A DNA stretch of 64,000 bases from Lysobacter defluvii IMMIB APB-9 = DSM 18482. Lineage in GTDB: Bacteria > Pseudomonadota > Gammaproteobacteria > Xanthomonadales > Xanthomonadaceae. The position numbers and the translations under genes were made by a program. Shown here one piece after another: positions 9,082 through 18,615 of this stretch. The notes under the pieces were generated by a model that was given only the letters and a program-made list of their open reading frames with translations, made no database searches and was not told where the DNA came from. The stretch covers positions 237,253 to 301,252 of the forward strand of contig NZ_AUHT01000007.1 of the NCBI RefSeq assembly GCF_000423325.1, written 5' to 3'. Numbering within the stretch: the first letter of the stretch is position 1; each line of letters starts with the position of its first letter.

Positions 9082-11763
9082 ATGCCGAACCACCAACGCA
9101 ACCTGCTGAGCACCGCGCTCGCCACCGGCCTGCTGATGCTCGCCGCCGGGGCGCAAGCCGCGCCGCAGGATACGGCCACGCAGCCGGCGGGCACTCCCGC
9201 CGCCGATGCCACCGAACTCGACGCCGTCGTGGTCACCGGCATCCGCCGCGGCATCGAGGACGCCATCGACACCAAGCGCGAGTCGACCTCGATCGTGGAG
9301 GCGATCTCCGCCGAGGACATCGGCAAGCTGCCGGACATGTCGATCGCCGACTCGCTCGCGCGCCTGCCCGGCCTTACCGCGCAACGCTTCGGCAACCGCC
9401 CGCAGGAGATCAACATCCGCGGCTTCGCCGGCGACTTCTCCACCACCCTGCTCAACGGCCGCGAGCAGGTGAGCCTGGGCAACAACCGCGGCGTGGAGTT
9501 CGACCAGTACCCGTCCGAGTTGGTCAACCAGGTGCTGGTCTACAAGACCCCCGACGCAGCGCTGGTCGGCCAGGGCCTGTCGGGCACGGTGGACCTGCGC
9601 ACGGTCCGGCCGCTTTCGTTCGCCGAGCGGGTCACCGCGGTCAACCTGCGCGCGGACATGAACCGCCTCGGCGACGAGGACGAGTGGGGCGGCCGCGGCA
9701 GCATCTCCTACATCGACCAGTTCGCCGACGACACCGTGGGCGTGGCGGTGGGCTTCGCACGCATGGACAACCCGACCCAGGGACGGCAGTTCGAGTCCTG
9801 GGGCTACGACAACGGCGTGCTCGGCGGCGCCAACCTGCACGCGATCCACGGCACCAACGAGCGCGACGGCCTGATGGGCGTGCTGGAGTGGCGGCCGAGC
9901 GACGCCTACCACTCGACCCTGGACGTCTTCTACTCCTCCTTCGACAAGGAAGAGCGCAAGCACGGCCTGCAGATGGGGCTGGTCTGGGGCAACGGCTCCA
10001 ACCTGGTCGGCGGCGCCACCAACGACACCGGCACCATGGTGGAGGCGCACTGGGAGGACGTGAAGCCGATCGTCGCCCGCAGCGACTACAACGCCGCCGA
10101 TGACCGGCTGTTCGCCCTGGGCTGGAACCAGGAGCTCAGGCTCAACCAGGACTGGACGGTGACTGCGGACATCGGCCACTCCTCGGCGACCCGCGACGAG
10201 CGCATCCTCGAGGTGTACGCCGGGCTGCCCGATGGCGGCCGCGACACCGTCGACCTGGTCTACAACCCCGAGGGCTTCTTCGACTTCACCCTGGGCCAGG
10301 ACTACAGCGATCCCAGCCAGCTGCGCATGTTCGACCCGGGTGGCTGGGGCGTGGACCGCGCCCAGGCCGGCTACCTGAAGGACTTCGAGGTCACGGACGA
10401 GCTCACCTCGCTCCGCCTGGGCCTGACCCGCAGCTTCGAGCAGGGCGTGCTGAGCGCGTTGCACTTCGGCGCCAACCTGACCGACCGCGCCAAGAGCCGC
10501 GCCTCCTCCGAGGCGACGTTGTGCGCCACCGCCGCCTGCGTCGACAACGTGGAGATGGCGATCCCGGAGCAGTACGTCCTGGGCAACGACTTCGGCCACT
10601 TCGGGCTGCCTGGCGTGATCGCCCTGGATGCCCTGGGCATGCTCGAGGGCGGCGTGTTCCAGCTGTGGCACAAGGACCACGGCGACATCGACAACAAGAA
10701 CTGGCGTGTCAACGAGGAGGTCGCGACCTTCTACGTGCAGGCCGACCTGGACGCGATGCTGGGCAGCGTGCCGGTGCGCGGCAACGTCGGGGTGCAGGTC
10801 GTCGACGCCGAGCAGGACTCCACCGGCGTGGCGACCTTCCAGGGCGTGGCGCTGGAGGCGGCCGCCACCCGGGGCGGCAGCACCACCGAGGTACTGCCGA
10901 GCCTGAACCTGTCCTTCGAACTGCCGGCCGACCAGGTACTGCGCTTCGGCGCCGCGCGGCAGATGGCCCGGCCGCGCATGGACGACCTGCGCGCCAACGC
11001 CGCCTACGGCTTCGACTCGCAGCGCGGGATCCTCTCCGGCAGCGGCGGCAACCCGGAACTGGACCCGTGGCTGGCCGACGCGTTCGACCTGTCCTACGAG
11101 AAGTACTTCGGCGGCCGGGGCTATGTCAGCGCCGCGTACTTCCACAAGGACCTGAAGACCTACATCTACAGCCAGACCACGGCCTTCGACTTCCGCCAGC
11201 TGCCGCTGGGCCCGCTTCCGCCCGGCCTGCCGGACGGCTGGTGGGAAGGCGAGTACACCCAGCCGGTGAACGGCGAGGGCGGCACCCTCGAAGGCTACGA
11301 GCTTGCGCTGTCGGTACCCCTGGAACTGCTGTGGGCGCCGCTGGAAGGCTTCGGCATCGTTGGCAGCTACTCGGAGACCGACAGCGAGATCGAGCCGCTG
11401 GGCCCGGGCAGCAACGAGCCGCTCCCGGGACTGTCGCGCTACGTCTCCAACGTCACCGCCTACTACGAGCGCCATGGCTTCTCGGCGCGCGTGGCGCACC
11501 GCAAGCGCTCGCGCTTCCTCGGCGAGGTGCAGGGTGCGGGCGGCGACCGGACCAAGGTGTACTTCGACGGCGAGGCGGTGACCGACGTGCAGCTGGGCTA
11601 CACCTTCCAGTCCGGGCCGCTGGAGAACCTCTCGCTGCTGCTGCAGGTCAACAACCTGGAGAACGAGCCCTACCGCACCATCCACGACGGGCTCAGCGAG
11701 CGGCCGCACCAGTACTTCGAGTTCGGCCGGACCTACCTGGCGGGGATCAGCTACCGGTTCTGA
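9082..11763 (+). CDS. TonB-dependent receptor, probably for maltodextrins
   Basis: Outer-membrane active transporter of 893 aa. A signal peptide (LLSTALATGLLMLAAGAQAA) is followed by the plug domain, beginning LDAVVVTGIRRGIEDAIDTK, which is the typical start of xanthomonad/Caulobacter carbohydrate receptors. The plug continues with SIADSLARLPGL and INIRGFAGDF. A 22-strand barrel follows, with LRFGAARQMARPRMDDLRAN and a terminal aromatic residue (AGISYRF) needed for barrel insertion. Similarity in layout to the Caulobacter MalA locus, the neighbouring amylolytic genes and the shared LacI-type operator point to maltodextrin uptake. Substrate is inferred from context only. Confidence 0.93.
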   Translation: MPNHQRNLLSTALATGLLMLAAGAQAAPQDTATQPAGTPAADATELDAVVVTGIRRGIEDAIDTKRESTSIVEAISAEDIGKLPDMSIADSLARLPGLTAQRFGNRPQEINIRGFAGDFSTTLLNGREQVSLGNNRGVEFDQYPSELVNQVLVYKTPDAALVGQGLSGTVDLRTVRPLSFAERVTAVNLRADMNRLGDEDEWGGRGSISYIDQFADDTVGVAVGFARMDNPTQGRQFESWGYDNGVLGGANLHAIHGTNERDGLMGVLEWRPSDAYHSTLDVFYSSFDKEERKHGLQMGLVWGNGSNLVGGATNDTGTMVEAHWEDVKPIVARSDYNAADDRLFALGWNQELRLNQDWTVTADIGHSSATRDERILEVYAGLPDGGRDTVDLVYNPEGFFDFTLGQDYSDPSQLRMFDPGGWGVDRAQAGYLKDFEVTDELTSLRLGLTRSFEQGVLSALHFGANLTDRAKSRASSEATLCATAACVDNVEMAIPEQYVLGNDFGHFGLPGVIALDALGMLEGGVFQLWHKDHGDIDNKNWRVNEEVATFYVQADLDAMLGSVPVRGNVGVQVVDAEQDSTGVATFQGVALEAAATRGGSTTEVLPSLNLSFELPADQVLRFGAARQMARPRMDDLRANAAYGFDSQRGILSGSGGNPELDPWLADAFDLSYEKYFGGRGYVSAAYFHKDLKTYIYSQTTAFDFRQLPLGPLPPGLPDGWWEGEYTQPVNGEGGTLEGYELALSVPLELLWAPLEGFGIVGSYSETDSEIEPLGPGSNEPLPGLSRYVSNVTAYYERHGFSARVAHRKRSRFLGEVQGAGGDRTKVYFDGEAVTDVQLGYTFQSGPLENLSLLLQVNNLENEPYRTIHDGLSERPHQYFEFGRTYLAGISYRF

Positions 11764-11773
11764 CAGGGGCGCC

Positions 11774-11790
11774 GGCCGGGCATCCCGGCC
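11774..11790. terminator. possible shared hairpin terminator between receptor and eda
   Basis: GGCCGGG-CAT-CCCGGCC forms a perfect 7-bp stem in the 54-bp gap between the convergent receptor gene and eda. No U-tract follows on either strand, so function as a terminator is uncertain. Confidence 0.35.
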
Positions 11791-11817
11791 GCACCGGACT
11801 CACCAGGCGCCGGGGAG

Positions 11818-12477
11818 CTACCGCTTCCCGGCGCTTTCGCGTGCGAGTGCCCGGATGCGGTCCCAGTCGCCCGTGGCGACGGCCTCGGGCGGCACCATCC
11901 ACGAACCGCCCACCGTGGCCACGTTGCCCAGTGCCAACCAGGCCGGTGCGGTGGCGGCGGTGATGCCGCCCGTGGGGCAGAAGCGCGCGTGCGGGAACGG
12001 GCCCGCGAAGGATTGCAGCGCCGCGATGCCGCCGGAGGCTTCGGCGGGGAAGAACTTGAAGCGTCGGTGGCCGTGCTCCAGCCCGAGCATCAGCTCGCTG
12101 GCGGTGGCGATGCCGGGAATCCACGGGATCGACGTGTCCTCGGCGGCCCGGTAGAGCGCGGCCGTGGCTCCGGGCGAAATCGCGAAGCGGGCACCGGCGG
12201 CCTCCACCGCACGCAGGTGGTCGGCGTCGAGCACCGTCCCCGCGCCGACGATCGCGCCCTCCACCTCGCCCGCGATCCGCGTGATCGACTCCAGCGCCGC
12301 GTCGGTGCGCAGGGTCACTTCCAGCACCGGCAGGCCACCCTCCACCAGCGCACGCGCCAGGGGAACCGCGTCCTCCACGCGTTCGATCGACAGCACCGGC
12401 AGGACCGGCGCACGCGACAGCACGGCGTCGACGCGGGCGGCGCGGGTTTCCAGCAGTCGCGGATCGACGTGGTCCAT
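11818..12477 (-). CDS. eda: 2-keto-3-deoxy-6-phosphogluconate aldolase
   Basis: Cleaves KDPG to pyruvate and glyceraldehyde-3-phosphate, the last Entner-Doudoroff step. The 219-aa protein has Glu53 in LEVTLRT, GAGTVL, SPG, PGIATASE, the Schiff-base Lys141 in FKFFPAE, and TGGI. The start at MDHVDPRL was chosen because the reading frame upstream is the antisense shadow of glk. It is the last gene of zwf-pgl-edd-glk-eda, 11 bp after the glk stop. Length is normal for the family. Confidence 0.96.
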   Translation of the reverse strand: MDHVDPRLLETRAARVDAVLSRAPVLPVLSIERVEDAVPLARALVEGGLPVLEVTLRTDAALESITRIAGEVEGAIVGAGTVLDADHLRAVEAAGARFAISPGATAALYRAAEDTSIPWIPGIATASELMLGLEHGHRRFKFFPAEASGGIAALQSFAGPFPHARFCPTGGITAATAPAWLALGNVATVGGSWMVPPEAVATGDWDRIRALARESAGKR

Positions 12478-12488
12478 GGCAACAAGGC

Positions 12489-13451
12489 TCAACGTACCGG
12501 GTCGCGGAGGGCGACCGCCGCGCCCAGCAGCCCCGGGTTGGGATGGGTGACCACCCGGATGGAAACAGACTCCAGGTAGGCCGCGAAGCGCCCCTTGGCG
12601 AGGAAGCGCTCGCGGAAGGCGCTCGCTTTCAGGAACGGGATGAAGCGCGGGACGATGCCACCGGCGATCATCACCGTGCGTGCGCCGTGGACCAGTGCGA
12701 TGTCGCCGGCGACGCTGCCCAGGATCGCGCAGAAGCGCGCCAGCGCGCGGCGCGAGGCCACGTCGTGGCCGTCCAGCGCCGCGCCGACCACCTCGGCGGG
12801 GTGCCGCGGCTCGCGCACCTGGCCGCTGGCATCGGCGCCGCGCAGCACCGCATCGATGCAGGCCAGCCCGCTGCCCGACAGCACCCGCTCGTACGAGGTG
12901 CGGCCGTGGCGAGAGTCCATCCAGCGCGCGATCGCCTGCTCCTCGGCGCCAAGCGGTGCGAAGGTCACGTGGCCGCCTTCCGTCTCCACCGCGGTCCACC
13001 GGCCCTGGCCACCGACCAGCAACGCGACGCCGAAGCCGGTGCCGGGACCCAGCACGCTGACCGGGCCGGCGAGCGGGTCCGCGGCGGGCCCGTGCAGCGT
13101 GACCTGTTCCTCCGGCGATAGTGCCGGCGCGGCGAGGGCGACCGCACCGAAGTCGTTGAGCAGCCGCAGTTCCTCCAGCCCCAGCGCGGCCTTCAACTCG
13201 CCGCGGCTGAAGGACCAGGCGCGGTTGGTCAGGCGGATCTCGTCGCCGCCCACCGGGCAGGCCAGCGCGATGCAGGCCCGCCGCGGCGTGGCGCCGACTC
13301 CGGCCAGGTAGTGCTCGGCGGCGTGCTGCAGGCTGGCGAAGTCGGCGTTGCGCAGCGAACGCGGCTCCAGCAGCTCCGGCCGCGGCGAGGCAGGGTCGGT
13401 CAGCGCGAAGCGCGCGTTGGTCCCCCCTACGTCGGCGATCAGTGCGTGCAT
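12489..13451 (-). CDS. glk: glucokinase
   Basis: ATP-dependent glucose phosphorylation, bacterial Glk family, 320 aa. The N-terminal phosphate motif is [12 protein letters not shown], followed by LNDFGAVA (catalytic Asp), [12 protein letters not shown] and ETEGGHVTF. The ATG at 13451 lies inside the end of edd (13-bp overlap), and eda follows after 11 bp. Glucose released by the alpha-glucosidase would enter the Entner-Doudoroff pathway through this enzyme. Confidence 0.96.
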   Translation of the reverse strand: MHALIADVGGTNARFALTDPASPRPELLEPRSLRNADFASLQHAAEHYLAGVGATPRRACIALACPVGGDEIRLTNRAWSFSRGELKAALGLEELRLLNDFGAVALAAPALSPEEQVTLHGPAADPLAGPVSVLGPGTGFGVALLVGGQGRWTAVETEGGHVTFAPLGAEEQAIARWMDSRHGRTSYERVLSGSGLACIDAVLRGADASGQVREPRHPAEVVGAALDGHDVASRRALARFCAILGSVAGDIALVHGARTVMIAGGIVPRFIPFLKASAFRERFLAKGRFAAYLESVSIRVVTHPNPGLLGAAVALRDPVR

Positions 13452-15277
13452 GGTCGGTCGGCCTCGTCGAACAGACTACAGGCCCCCTGCTCGGCGGTCC
13501 CGGCGCTGCGGCGCATCAGTCCGAACAGCTCGCGGCCCATGCCCCATTGCCCGCCGGCCGTGGGCGGCGGGGCCGGCTCGCGCGAATCCCACTCGGCGGC
13601 GTCCACGCGAGCCTCCAGCACGCCCGCACCGGCATCGACGTGCACCAGGTCGCCGTCGCGTAGCCGCGCGACCGGGCCACCGTCCGCCGATTCCGGGGTG
13701 AGGTGGATCGCCGCCAGCACCTTGCCGGACGCCCCCGACATGCGGCCGTCGGTCAGCAGCGCGACCCGCTGGCCGCGGTCCTGCAGCAGTCCGAGCGTGG
13801 GCGTGAGCCTGTGCAGCTCGGGCATGCCGTTGGCGCGCGGTCCCTGCCCCCGCACCACGGCGACGAAATCGCCTTCCAGCAGCCCGCCCGCGAACGCCTC
13901 CAGTACCGCCTCCTGGGAATCGAACACGCGGGCCGGGGCGGTGATCACGCGATGCTCCGGTGCCACCGCCGAAACCTTCACCACCGCGCGCCCCAGGTTG
14001 CCGTCCAACCGGCGCAGGCCGCCCTCGCTGTCGAACGGTTCCGCGACGCCGCGCAGCACCGTGTCGTCCAGCGACCGTGCGGGCGGCTCGCGCCAGCGCA
14101 GCGCCAGGTCGTCCAGCCAGGGCTCCATCGCCTGCTGGCGAAGGTCGCCGCCATGCACGCAGGCGATGTCCGGGTGCAACAGCCCGGCGCCGAGCAGCTC
14201 GCGGATCGCGAACCCAAGCCCCCCGGCGGCCTGGAAGTGGTTCACGTCGGCACTGCCGTTGGGATAGATCCGCGCCAGCAGCGGGGTGACGCGCGACAGC
14301 GCGTCCAGGTCGTCCCAGTCGACCACCAGCCCCGCGGCCCGCGCGATCGCCACCAGGTGGATGGCGTGGTTAGTCGAGCCACCGGTCGCGGCGAGTCCGA
14401 CCATCGCGTTGACGATCGCCTTCTCGTCGACCGTGCGGCCCAGCGGGCGCCAGTCGTCACCCAATGCGGTGATGCGCAGTGCCTGCTCGGCGGCCGCTAC
14501 GGTAAGCGCGTCGCGCAGCGGCGTACCCGGGTGGACGAAGGCGGCGCCCGGCAGGTGCAGGCCCATCACCTCCATCAGCATCTGGTTCGAGTTGGCGGTG
14601 CCGTAGAAGGTGCAGGTGCCCGGCCCGTGATAGCTCCGGGCCTCCACTTCCAGCAGCTCCTCGCGGCTGGCGCGGCCCTCGGCGTGGCGCTGGCGGACCG
14701 CGGCCTTTTCGCGGTTGGGGATGCCCGAGGGCATCGGCCCGGCGGGCACGAACAGCACCGGCAGGTGGCCGAAACTGAGTGCGCCGATCAGCAGCCCCGG
14801 CACGATCTTGTCGCAGACGCCCAGCATCAGCGCGGCGTCGAACATGTCGTGGCTCAGCGCGACCGCCGTGGCCAACGCGATGGTGTCGCGCGAGAACAGG
14901 CTCAGCTCCATGCCCGCCCGGCCCTGGGTGACGCCATCGCACATGGCGGGCACCCCGCCGGCGACCTGGGCACTGCCGCCGGCGTTGCGTGCGGCCATGC
15001 GGATCAGGGCCGGGTACTGCTCCAGCGGCTGGTGCGCGGAGAGCATGTCGTTGTAGGCGGTGACGATGCCGAGGTTGCCGGCGCGCCCGGCGCGCAGCGC
15101 CGGCTTGTCGGTGCCGGCGGCGGCGAAGCCGTGGGCAAGATTGCCGCAGGACAGCCGCATCCGCGCCGGCCCCTGGTCGCGCGCGGCGTCGATGCGTTGC
15201 AGGTAGCGGGCGCGCGTTGCACGACTGCGCTCGGCAATGCGGGCGGTGACGCGTTCGACGGTGGGGTGCAGGGCCAT
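13439..15277 (-). CDS. edd: 6-phosphogluconate dehydratase
   Basis: IlvD/Edd-family [4Fe-4S] dehydratase of 612 aa converting 6-phosphogluconate to KDPG. The cluster-ligand region shows [17 protein letters not shown] and [12 protein letters not shown], with the C-terminal [13 protein letters not shown]. The ATG at 15277 shares one base with the pgl stop (TGATG). A GTG three codons upstream is possible, but the ATG start ([14 protein letters not shown]) matches the usual length. It overlaps glk by 13 bp. Confidence 0.96.
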   Translation of the reverse strand: MALHPTVERVTARIAERSRATRARYLQRIDAARDQGPARMRLSCGNLAHGFAAAGTDKPALRAGRAGNLGIVTAYNDMLSAHQPLEQYPALIRMAARNAGGSAQVAGGVPAMCDGVTQGRAGMELSLFSRDTIALATAVALSHDMFDAALMLGVCDKIVPGLLIGALSFGHLPVLFVPAGPMPSGIPNREKAAVRQRHAEGRASREELLEVEARSYHGPGTCTFYGTANSNQMLMEVMGLHLPGAAFVHPGTPLRDALTVAAAEQALRITALGDDWRPLGRTVDEKAIVNAMVGLAATGGSTNHAIHLVAIARAAGLVVDWDDLDALSRVTPLLARIYPNGSADVNHFQAAGGLGFAIRELLGAGLLHPDIACVHGGDLRQQAMEPWLDDLALRWREPPARSLDDTVLRGVAEPFDSEGGLRRLDGNLGRAVVKVSAVAPEHRVITAPARVFDSQEAVLEAFAGGLLEGDFVAVVRGQGPRANGMPELHRLTPTLGLLQDRGQRVALLTDGRMSGASGKVLAAIHLTPESADGGPVARLRDGDLVHVDAGAGVLEARVDAAEWDSREPAPPPTAGGQWGMGRELFGLMRRSAGTAEQGACSLFDEADRPCTH

Positions 15278-15975
15278 CACGGGCACCAGTGCAACCGGAC
15301 CTGCGTGCCCGGGGCGTGGAGGATCCCAGCCACCGGACGCCGCAGCGGGTCCGGGTCGGCGATCGCCGTCTCCAGCACGTCACGCTTCTCCACGCCGGTA
15401 ATCACCAGGTGCAGCGCGCGGGTACGCAGCAGCCGGCGCACGCCCAGGCTGATGCGCGGGAACGGGGCTTCCGGCGGCAGCGGGTCCGGGTCGATGCGGC
15501 AGGCATCCAGCGCCGGGTCGAAGCCGCGGGCCAGGCGCGCGGCGCCGGGGAACAGCGAGGCCGTATGGCCGTCGATTCCCATTCCGAGCACCACCGCGTC
15601 GAAGCGCCGCCGCAGTCCGGAAAGCAGGTCGCGGGCGTGCCGTTCGGACGCGTCGCAGTCGCCGCCGGGGACCGTCAGCGCCTCGACCCGGATGCCGTCG
15701 GCCGCGGCGAACGCCGCCTGCAAGCCGCGCAGGTTGCTCGCCTCGTGCCCGTGGGGCACGCAGCGCTCGTCGGTCGGCATCACCGTCACCCGGCTCCAGT
15801 CCAGTGCCGCGCGCGCCAGCCGCTCGTACACCGGCCACGGGGTGCGCCCGCCGGCGAGCGCGAGGACGGCCCGGCCGTCGCGTGCGAACCCGTCGGCACA
15901 GGACCGCGCCAGCTCGCCGGAGAGCGCCTCGGCCAGGCTGCCGGTGTCGGGGTACTCGTGCAGGGTCCAGCCCAT
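15277..15975 (-). CDS. pgl: 6-phosphogluconolactonase
   Basis: Hydrolyses 6-phosphoglucono-lactone made by Zwf. The 232-aa DevB-type protein shows [18 protein letters not shown], the acidic site [14 protein letters not shown] and [14 protein letters not shown]. The ATG at 15975 is preceded by GAGGAGGACACC, a strong ribosome-binding site, and starts 10 bp after the zwf stop. The stop shares one base with the edd start, so translation is coupled. Confidence 0.95.
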   Translation of the reverse strand: MGWTLHEYPDTGSLAEALSGELARSCADGFARDGRAVLALAGGRTPWPVYERLARAALDWSRVTVMPTDERCVPHGHEASNLRGLQAAFAAADGIRVEALTVPGGDCDASERHARDLLSGLRRRFDAVVLGMGIDGHTASLFPGAARLARGFDPALDACRIDPDPLPPEAPFPRISLGVRRLLRTRALHLVITGVEKRDVLETAIADPDPLRRPVAGILHAPGTQVRLHWCP

Positions 15976-15985
15976 GGTGTCCTCC

Positions 15986-17449
15986 TCATTCGCGCCAGGC
16001 GTGGCCGTGGCGCTCGGCCAGGGTGACCGCGCGGGCCGGGCCCCAGGTCCCCGCCTGGTAGCCGCGCGGCGCCATCTGGTGGGCGTTCCAGCCATCGCGG
16101 ATCCCGTCCACCCAGGCCCAGGCGGCCTCGGTCTCGTCACGGCGCACGAACAGCGTGCCGTTGCCCTCCAGCGCATCCAGGTACAGGCGCTCGTAGGCGG
16201 GCCGCCGCCGCAGGTCGCCGAACTCGGCCTGCATGTCCAGGTCCAGCGCGACCGGAGACAGCCGCAGCCCCTGCCGGTCCAGCCCGGGCGTCTTGGTCAT
16301 CATCCGCAGCTCGATGTGCTCCTGCGGCTGCAGCCCGATCACCAGCGTGTTGGGCTGCAGCCGCGCGCCGCCGTGGTCGAAGATCGAGTGCGGGACGTCG
16401 CGGAACTGCACGTGGATCTCGGTGCAGCGGCGCGGCATCCGCTTGCCGGTGCGCAGGTAGAACGGCACGCCCTTCCAGCGCCAGTTGTCGACCTGGGCGC
16501 GCAGGGCGACGAAGGTCTCGGTCCCGCTGTCGCGGCCGAGCTCGTCGCGGTAGCCCGGGACGGCGACCCCGTCGACGGCGCCGGCCAGGTACTGTCCGGC
16601 GACGGTTTCGGCGGCCACCTCGGCCGCGCCGATTGGCCGCAGCGAATGCAGCACCTTCAGCTTCTCGTTGCGTACCGCGGCCGGTTCGAAGCGCGAGGGC
16701 GGCTCCGAGGCGAACAGGCACAGCAGCTGCAGCAAGTGGTTCTGCAGCATGTCCCGCATCGCGCCGGATCCGTCGTAGTAGTCCCCGCGCCCCTCCACGC
16801 CCACGGTCTCGGCGACGCTGATCTGCACCTGCTCGATGTGCCGCGCGTTCCACAGCGGTTCGAACAGCGCGTTCCCGAAGCGCAGGGCGATCAGGTTCTG
16901 CACCCCTTCTTTGCCCAGGTAGTGGTCGACCCGGAACACGCGTTCCTCGTCGAAGAAGCGGCCGACGTCGTCGTTGATCGCCACCGCGCTGGCCAGGTCG
17001 TGGCCCAGCGGCTTCTCCAGCATCACCCGGGTGCCCTCGCCGGCCAGGCCGTGTGCCCCGAGGGCGGCGCATACCGGCGCGTACCAGCCCGGGGCGGTGC
17101 TCAGGTGGTACAGGACGTCGCCACCCGCGCGCATGCGCGCCACCACGCCGCCGAGGCGGGCCAGGCCCTCGGGGTCGTCCAGCGCGGCCGGGTGGTAGTC
17201 GATGCGCTCCAGCAGCGCGGCCAGCACGCCGGCGTCCTGCTCGCCCGCGGGCACATGGCGCTCGATCGCCTTCGCGACCAGCGCCCGGTAGGCCATGGTG
17301 TCCTGGCCGGTGCGGGCGGTGCCGAGGATCCGCAGCCGCGGCGGCAGCAGCCCGTCGCGCTGCAGTCCGTACAGCGAAGGCAACAGCATGCGCTGCGCCA
17401 GGTCCCCGGTCGCGCCAAAGATCGTCAGCAGGGAAGCGGCCTCGGCCAT
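15986..17449 (-). CDS. zwf: glucose-6-phosphate 1-dehydrogenase
   Basis: NAD(P)-dependent oxidation of glucose-6-phosphate, the first gene of the Entner-Doudoroff operon; 487 aa against about 490 for E. coli Zwf. The nucleotide-binding motif TIFGATGDLAQRMLLPSLY and the substrate/catalytic motif RVDHYLGKEGVQN are intact. The ATG at 17449 (MAEAASLL) is preceded by GGAG at 6 bp; an ATG four codons upstream is an alternative. The promoter region carries a LacI-type operator at 17505. Confidence 0.96.
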   Translation of the reverse strand: MAEAASLLTIFGATGDLAQRMLLPSLYGLQRDGLLPPRLRILGTARTGQDTMAYRALVAKAIERHVPAGEQDAGVLAALLERIDYHPAALDDPEGLARLGGVVARMRAGGDVLYHLSTAPGWYAPVCAALGAHGLAGEGTRVMLEKPLGHDLASAVAINDDVGRFFDEERVFRVDHYLGKEGVQNLIALRFGNALFEPLWNARHIEQVQISVAETVGVEGRGDYYDGSGAMRDMLQNHLLQLLCLFASEPPSRFEPAAVRNEKLKVLHSLRPIGAAEVAAETVAGQYLAGAVDGVAVPGYRDELGRDSGTETFVALRAQVDNWRWKGVPFYLRTGKRMPRRCTEIHVQFRDVPHSIFDHGGARLQPNTLVIGLQPQEHIELRMMTKTPGLDRQGLRLSPVALDLDMQAEFGDLRRRPAYERLYLDALEGNGTLFVRRDETEAAWAWVDGIRDGWNAHQMAPRGYQAGTWGPARAVTLAERHGHAWRE

Positions 17450-17504
17450 TGCGTGCTCCATCGCGGGACACGCAGCGTAGCCGCCACCCCCGGGCCACGG
17501 CGGG

Positions 17505-17518
17505 TGCATACGTTTTCA
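17505..17518. promoter_or_regulatory. LacI-family-type operator (copy 3)
   Basis: TGCATACGTTTTCA lies 55 bp upstream of zwf in a 96-bp gap. It shares the ACGT core and outer TGMA/TKCA arms with the sites at 2622 and 8931. Confidence 0.65.
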
Positions 17519-17545
17519 CGCGCGGCGCGGCCGCGGCGGGGGGTT

Positions 17546-18538
17546 TCAGCCCGCGCTGGCGGGCAGGTGTCCGCGTCCTGGTGGCGCGTCGAGGTCCTGC
17601 ACCGGCCCGACCGGGACGATGCGGTTCGGGTTGATCGTCGGATGGCTGCGGTAGTAGTGCTGCTTGATGTGGTCGAAGTCGACCGTGCCGGCGACGCCGG
17701 GCCACTGGTACAGCTCGCGAAGGTAGCCGGACAGGTTCGGGTAGTCGGCGATGCGCCGCAGGTTGCACTTGAAGTGGCCGTGGTAGACCGGATCGAAGCG
17801 CACCAGGGTGGTGAACAGCCGCCAGTCCGCCTCGGTGAGGCGTTCGCCGAGCAGGTAGCGGCGGGTCCGCAGCCGTTCGTCCAGCCCGTCGAGGGCGTCG
17901 AACAGCTGCGTTACCTCGCGCTCGTAGACCTCCTGCGCGGTGGCGAAGCCCGCCTTGTACACGCCGTTGTTGATCGTGTCGTAGACGTGCGCGTTGACCT
18001 CGTCGATCCGCTCCAGCAGGTCCGCCGGCGCGTAGTCGCCTTCCGCAGCGCCCACGCCGTCGAAGGCAGAGTTGAGCATGCGGATGATGTCGGCCGACTC
18101 GTTGCTGACGATGGTGCCGCGCTCGCGGTCCCACAGCACCGGCACCGTCACCCGGCCGCTGTAGCCCGGATCGGCCCGCAGGTAGACCTGGTAGAGGTAC
18201 TCGCTGCTGCCCAGCGGATCACCGGTGACGCCCGGGCCGGGCTCGAAGGTCCAGCCGTTCTCCGCCATGTACGGGTTGACCACGGCGACGTCGATCATCC
18301 CCGCCAGCCCCTTGAGCTGGCGGAAGATCAGCGTGCGGTGCGCCCAGGGACAGGCCAGGGAAACGTAGAGCAGGTACCGGCCCGGCTCGGCCTTGAATCC
18401 GTCGCCGCCGGTCGGCCCCGCGCTCCCGTCGGCGGTCACCCAGTTGCGGAACTGCGACCGGCTGCGGACGAACTTCCCGCCCGTGCTGTCGGTGTCGTAC
18501 CACTGGTCGACCCAGCGACCGTCGATCAACAAGCCCAT
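17546..18538 (-). CDS. glutathionyl-hydroquinone reductase-like (Xi-class glutathione transferase, YqjG family)
   Basis: A 330-aa protein of the Xi-class GST family that reduces glutathionyl-hydroquinones. The catalytic cysteine is in YVSLACPWAHR of the N-terminal thioredoxin fold. The segment VPVLWDRERGTIVSNESADI is the glutathione-binding part, and the all-helical C-terminal domain contains DWRLFTTLVRFDPVYHGHFK. The ATG at 18538 has GAGGAGG about 8 bp upstream. It precedes zwf on the same strand by 96 bp, but zwf has its own promoter region, so it is probably a separate unit. Confidence 0.93.
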   Translation of the reverse strand: MGLLIDGRWVDQWYDTDSTGGKFVRSRSQFRNWVTADGSAGPTGGDGFKAEPGRYLLYVSLACPWAHRTLIFRQLKGLAGMIDVAVVNPYMAENGWTFEPGPGVTGDPLGSSEYLYQVYLRADPGYSGRVTVPVLWDRERGTIVSNESADIIRMLNSAFDGVGAAEGDYAPADLLERIDEVNAHVYDTINNGVYKAGFATAQEVYEREVTQLFDALDGLDERLRTRRYLLGERLTEADWRLFTTLVRFDPVYHGHFKCNLRRIADYPNLSGYLRELYQWPGVAGTVDFDHIKQHYYRSHPTINPNRIVPVGPVQDLDAPPGRGHLPASAG

Positions 18539-18615
18539 CTCCGCCTCCTCGTGCCCTGCCGGGGGTGCCGCGGCCGCGGCACCCCTGCAGGCCATCCTTG
18601 CACGCGGGGCGTGTG

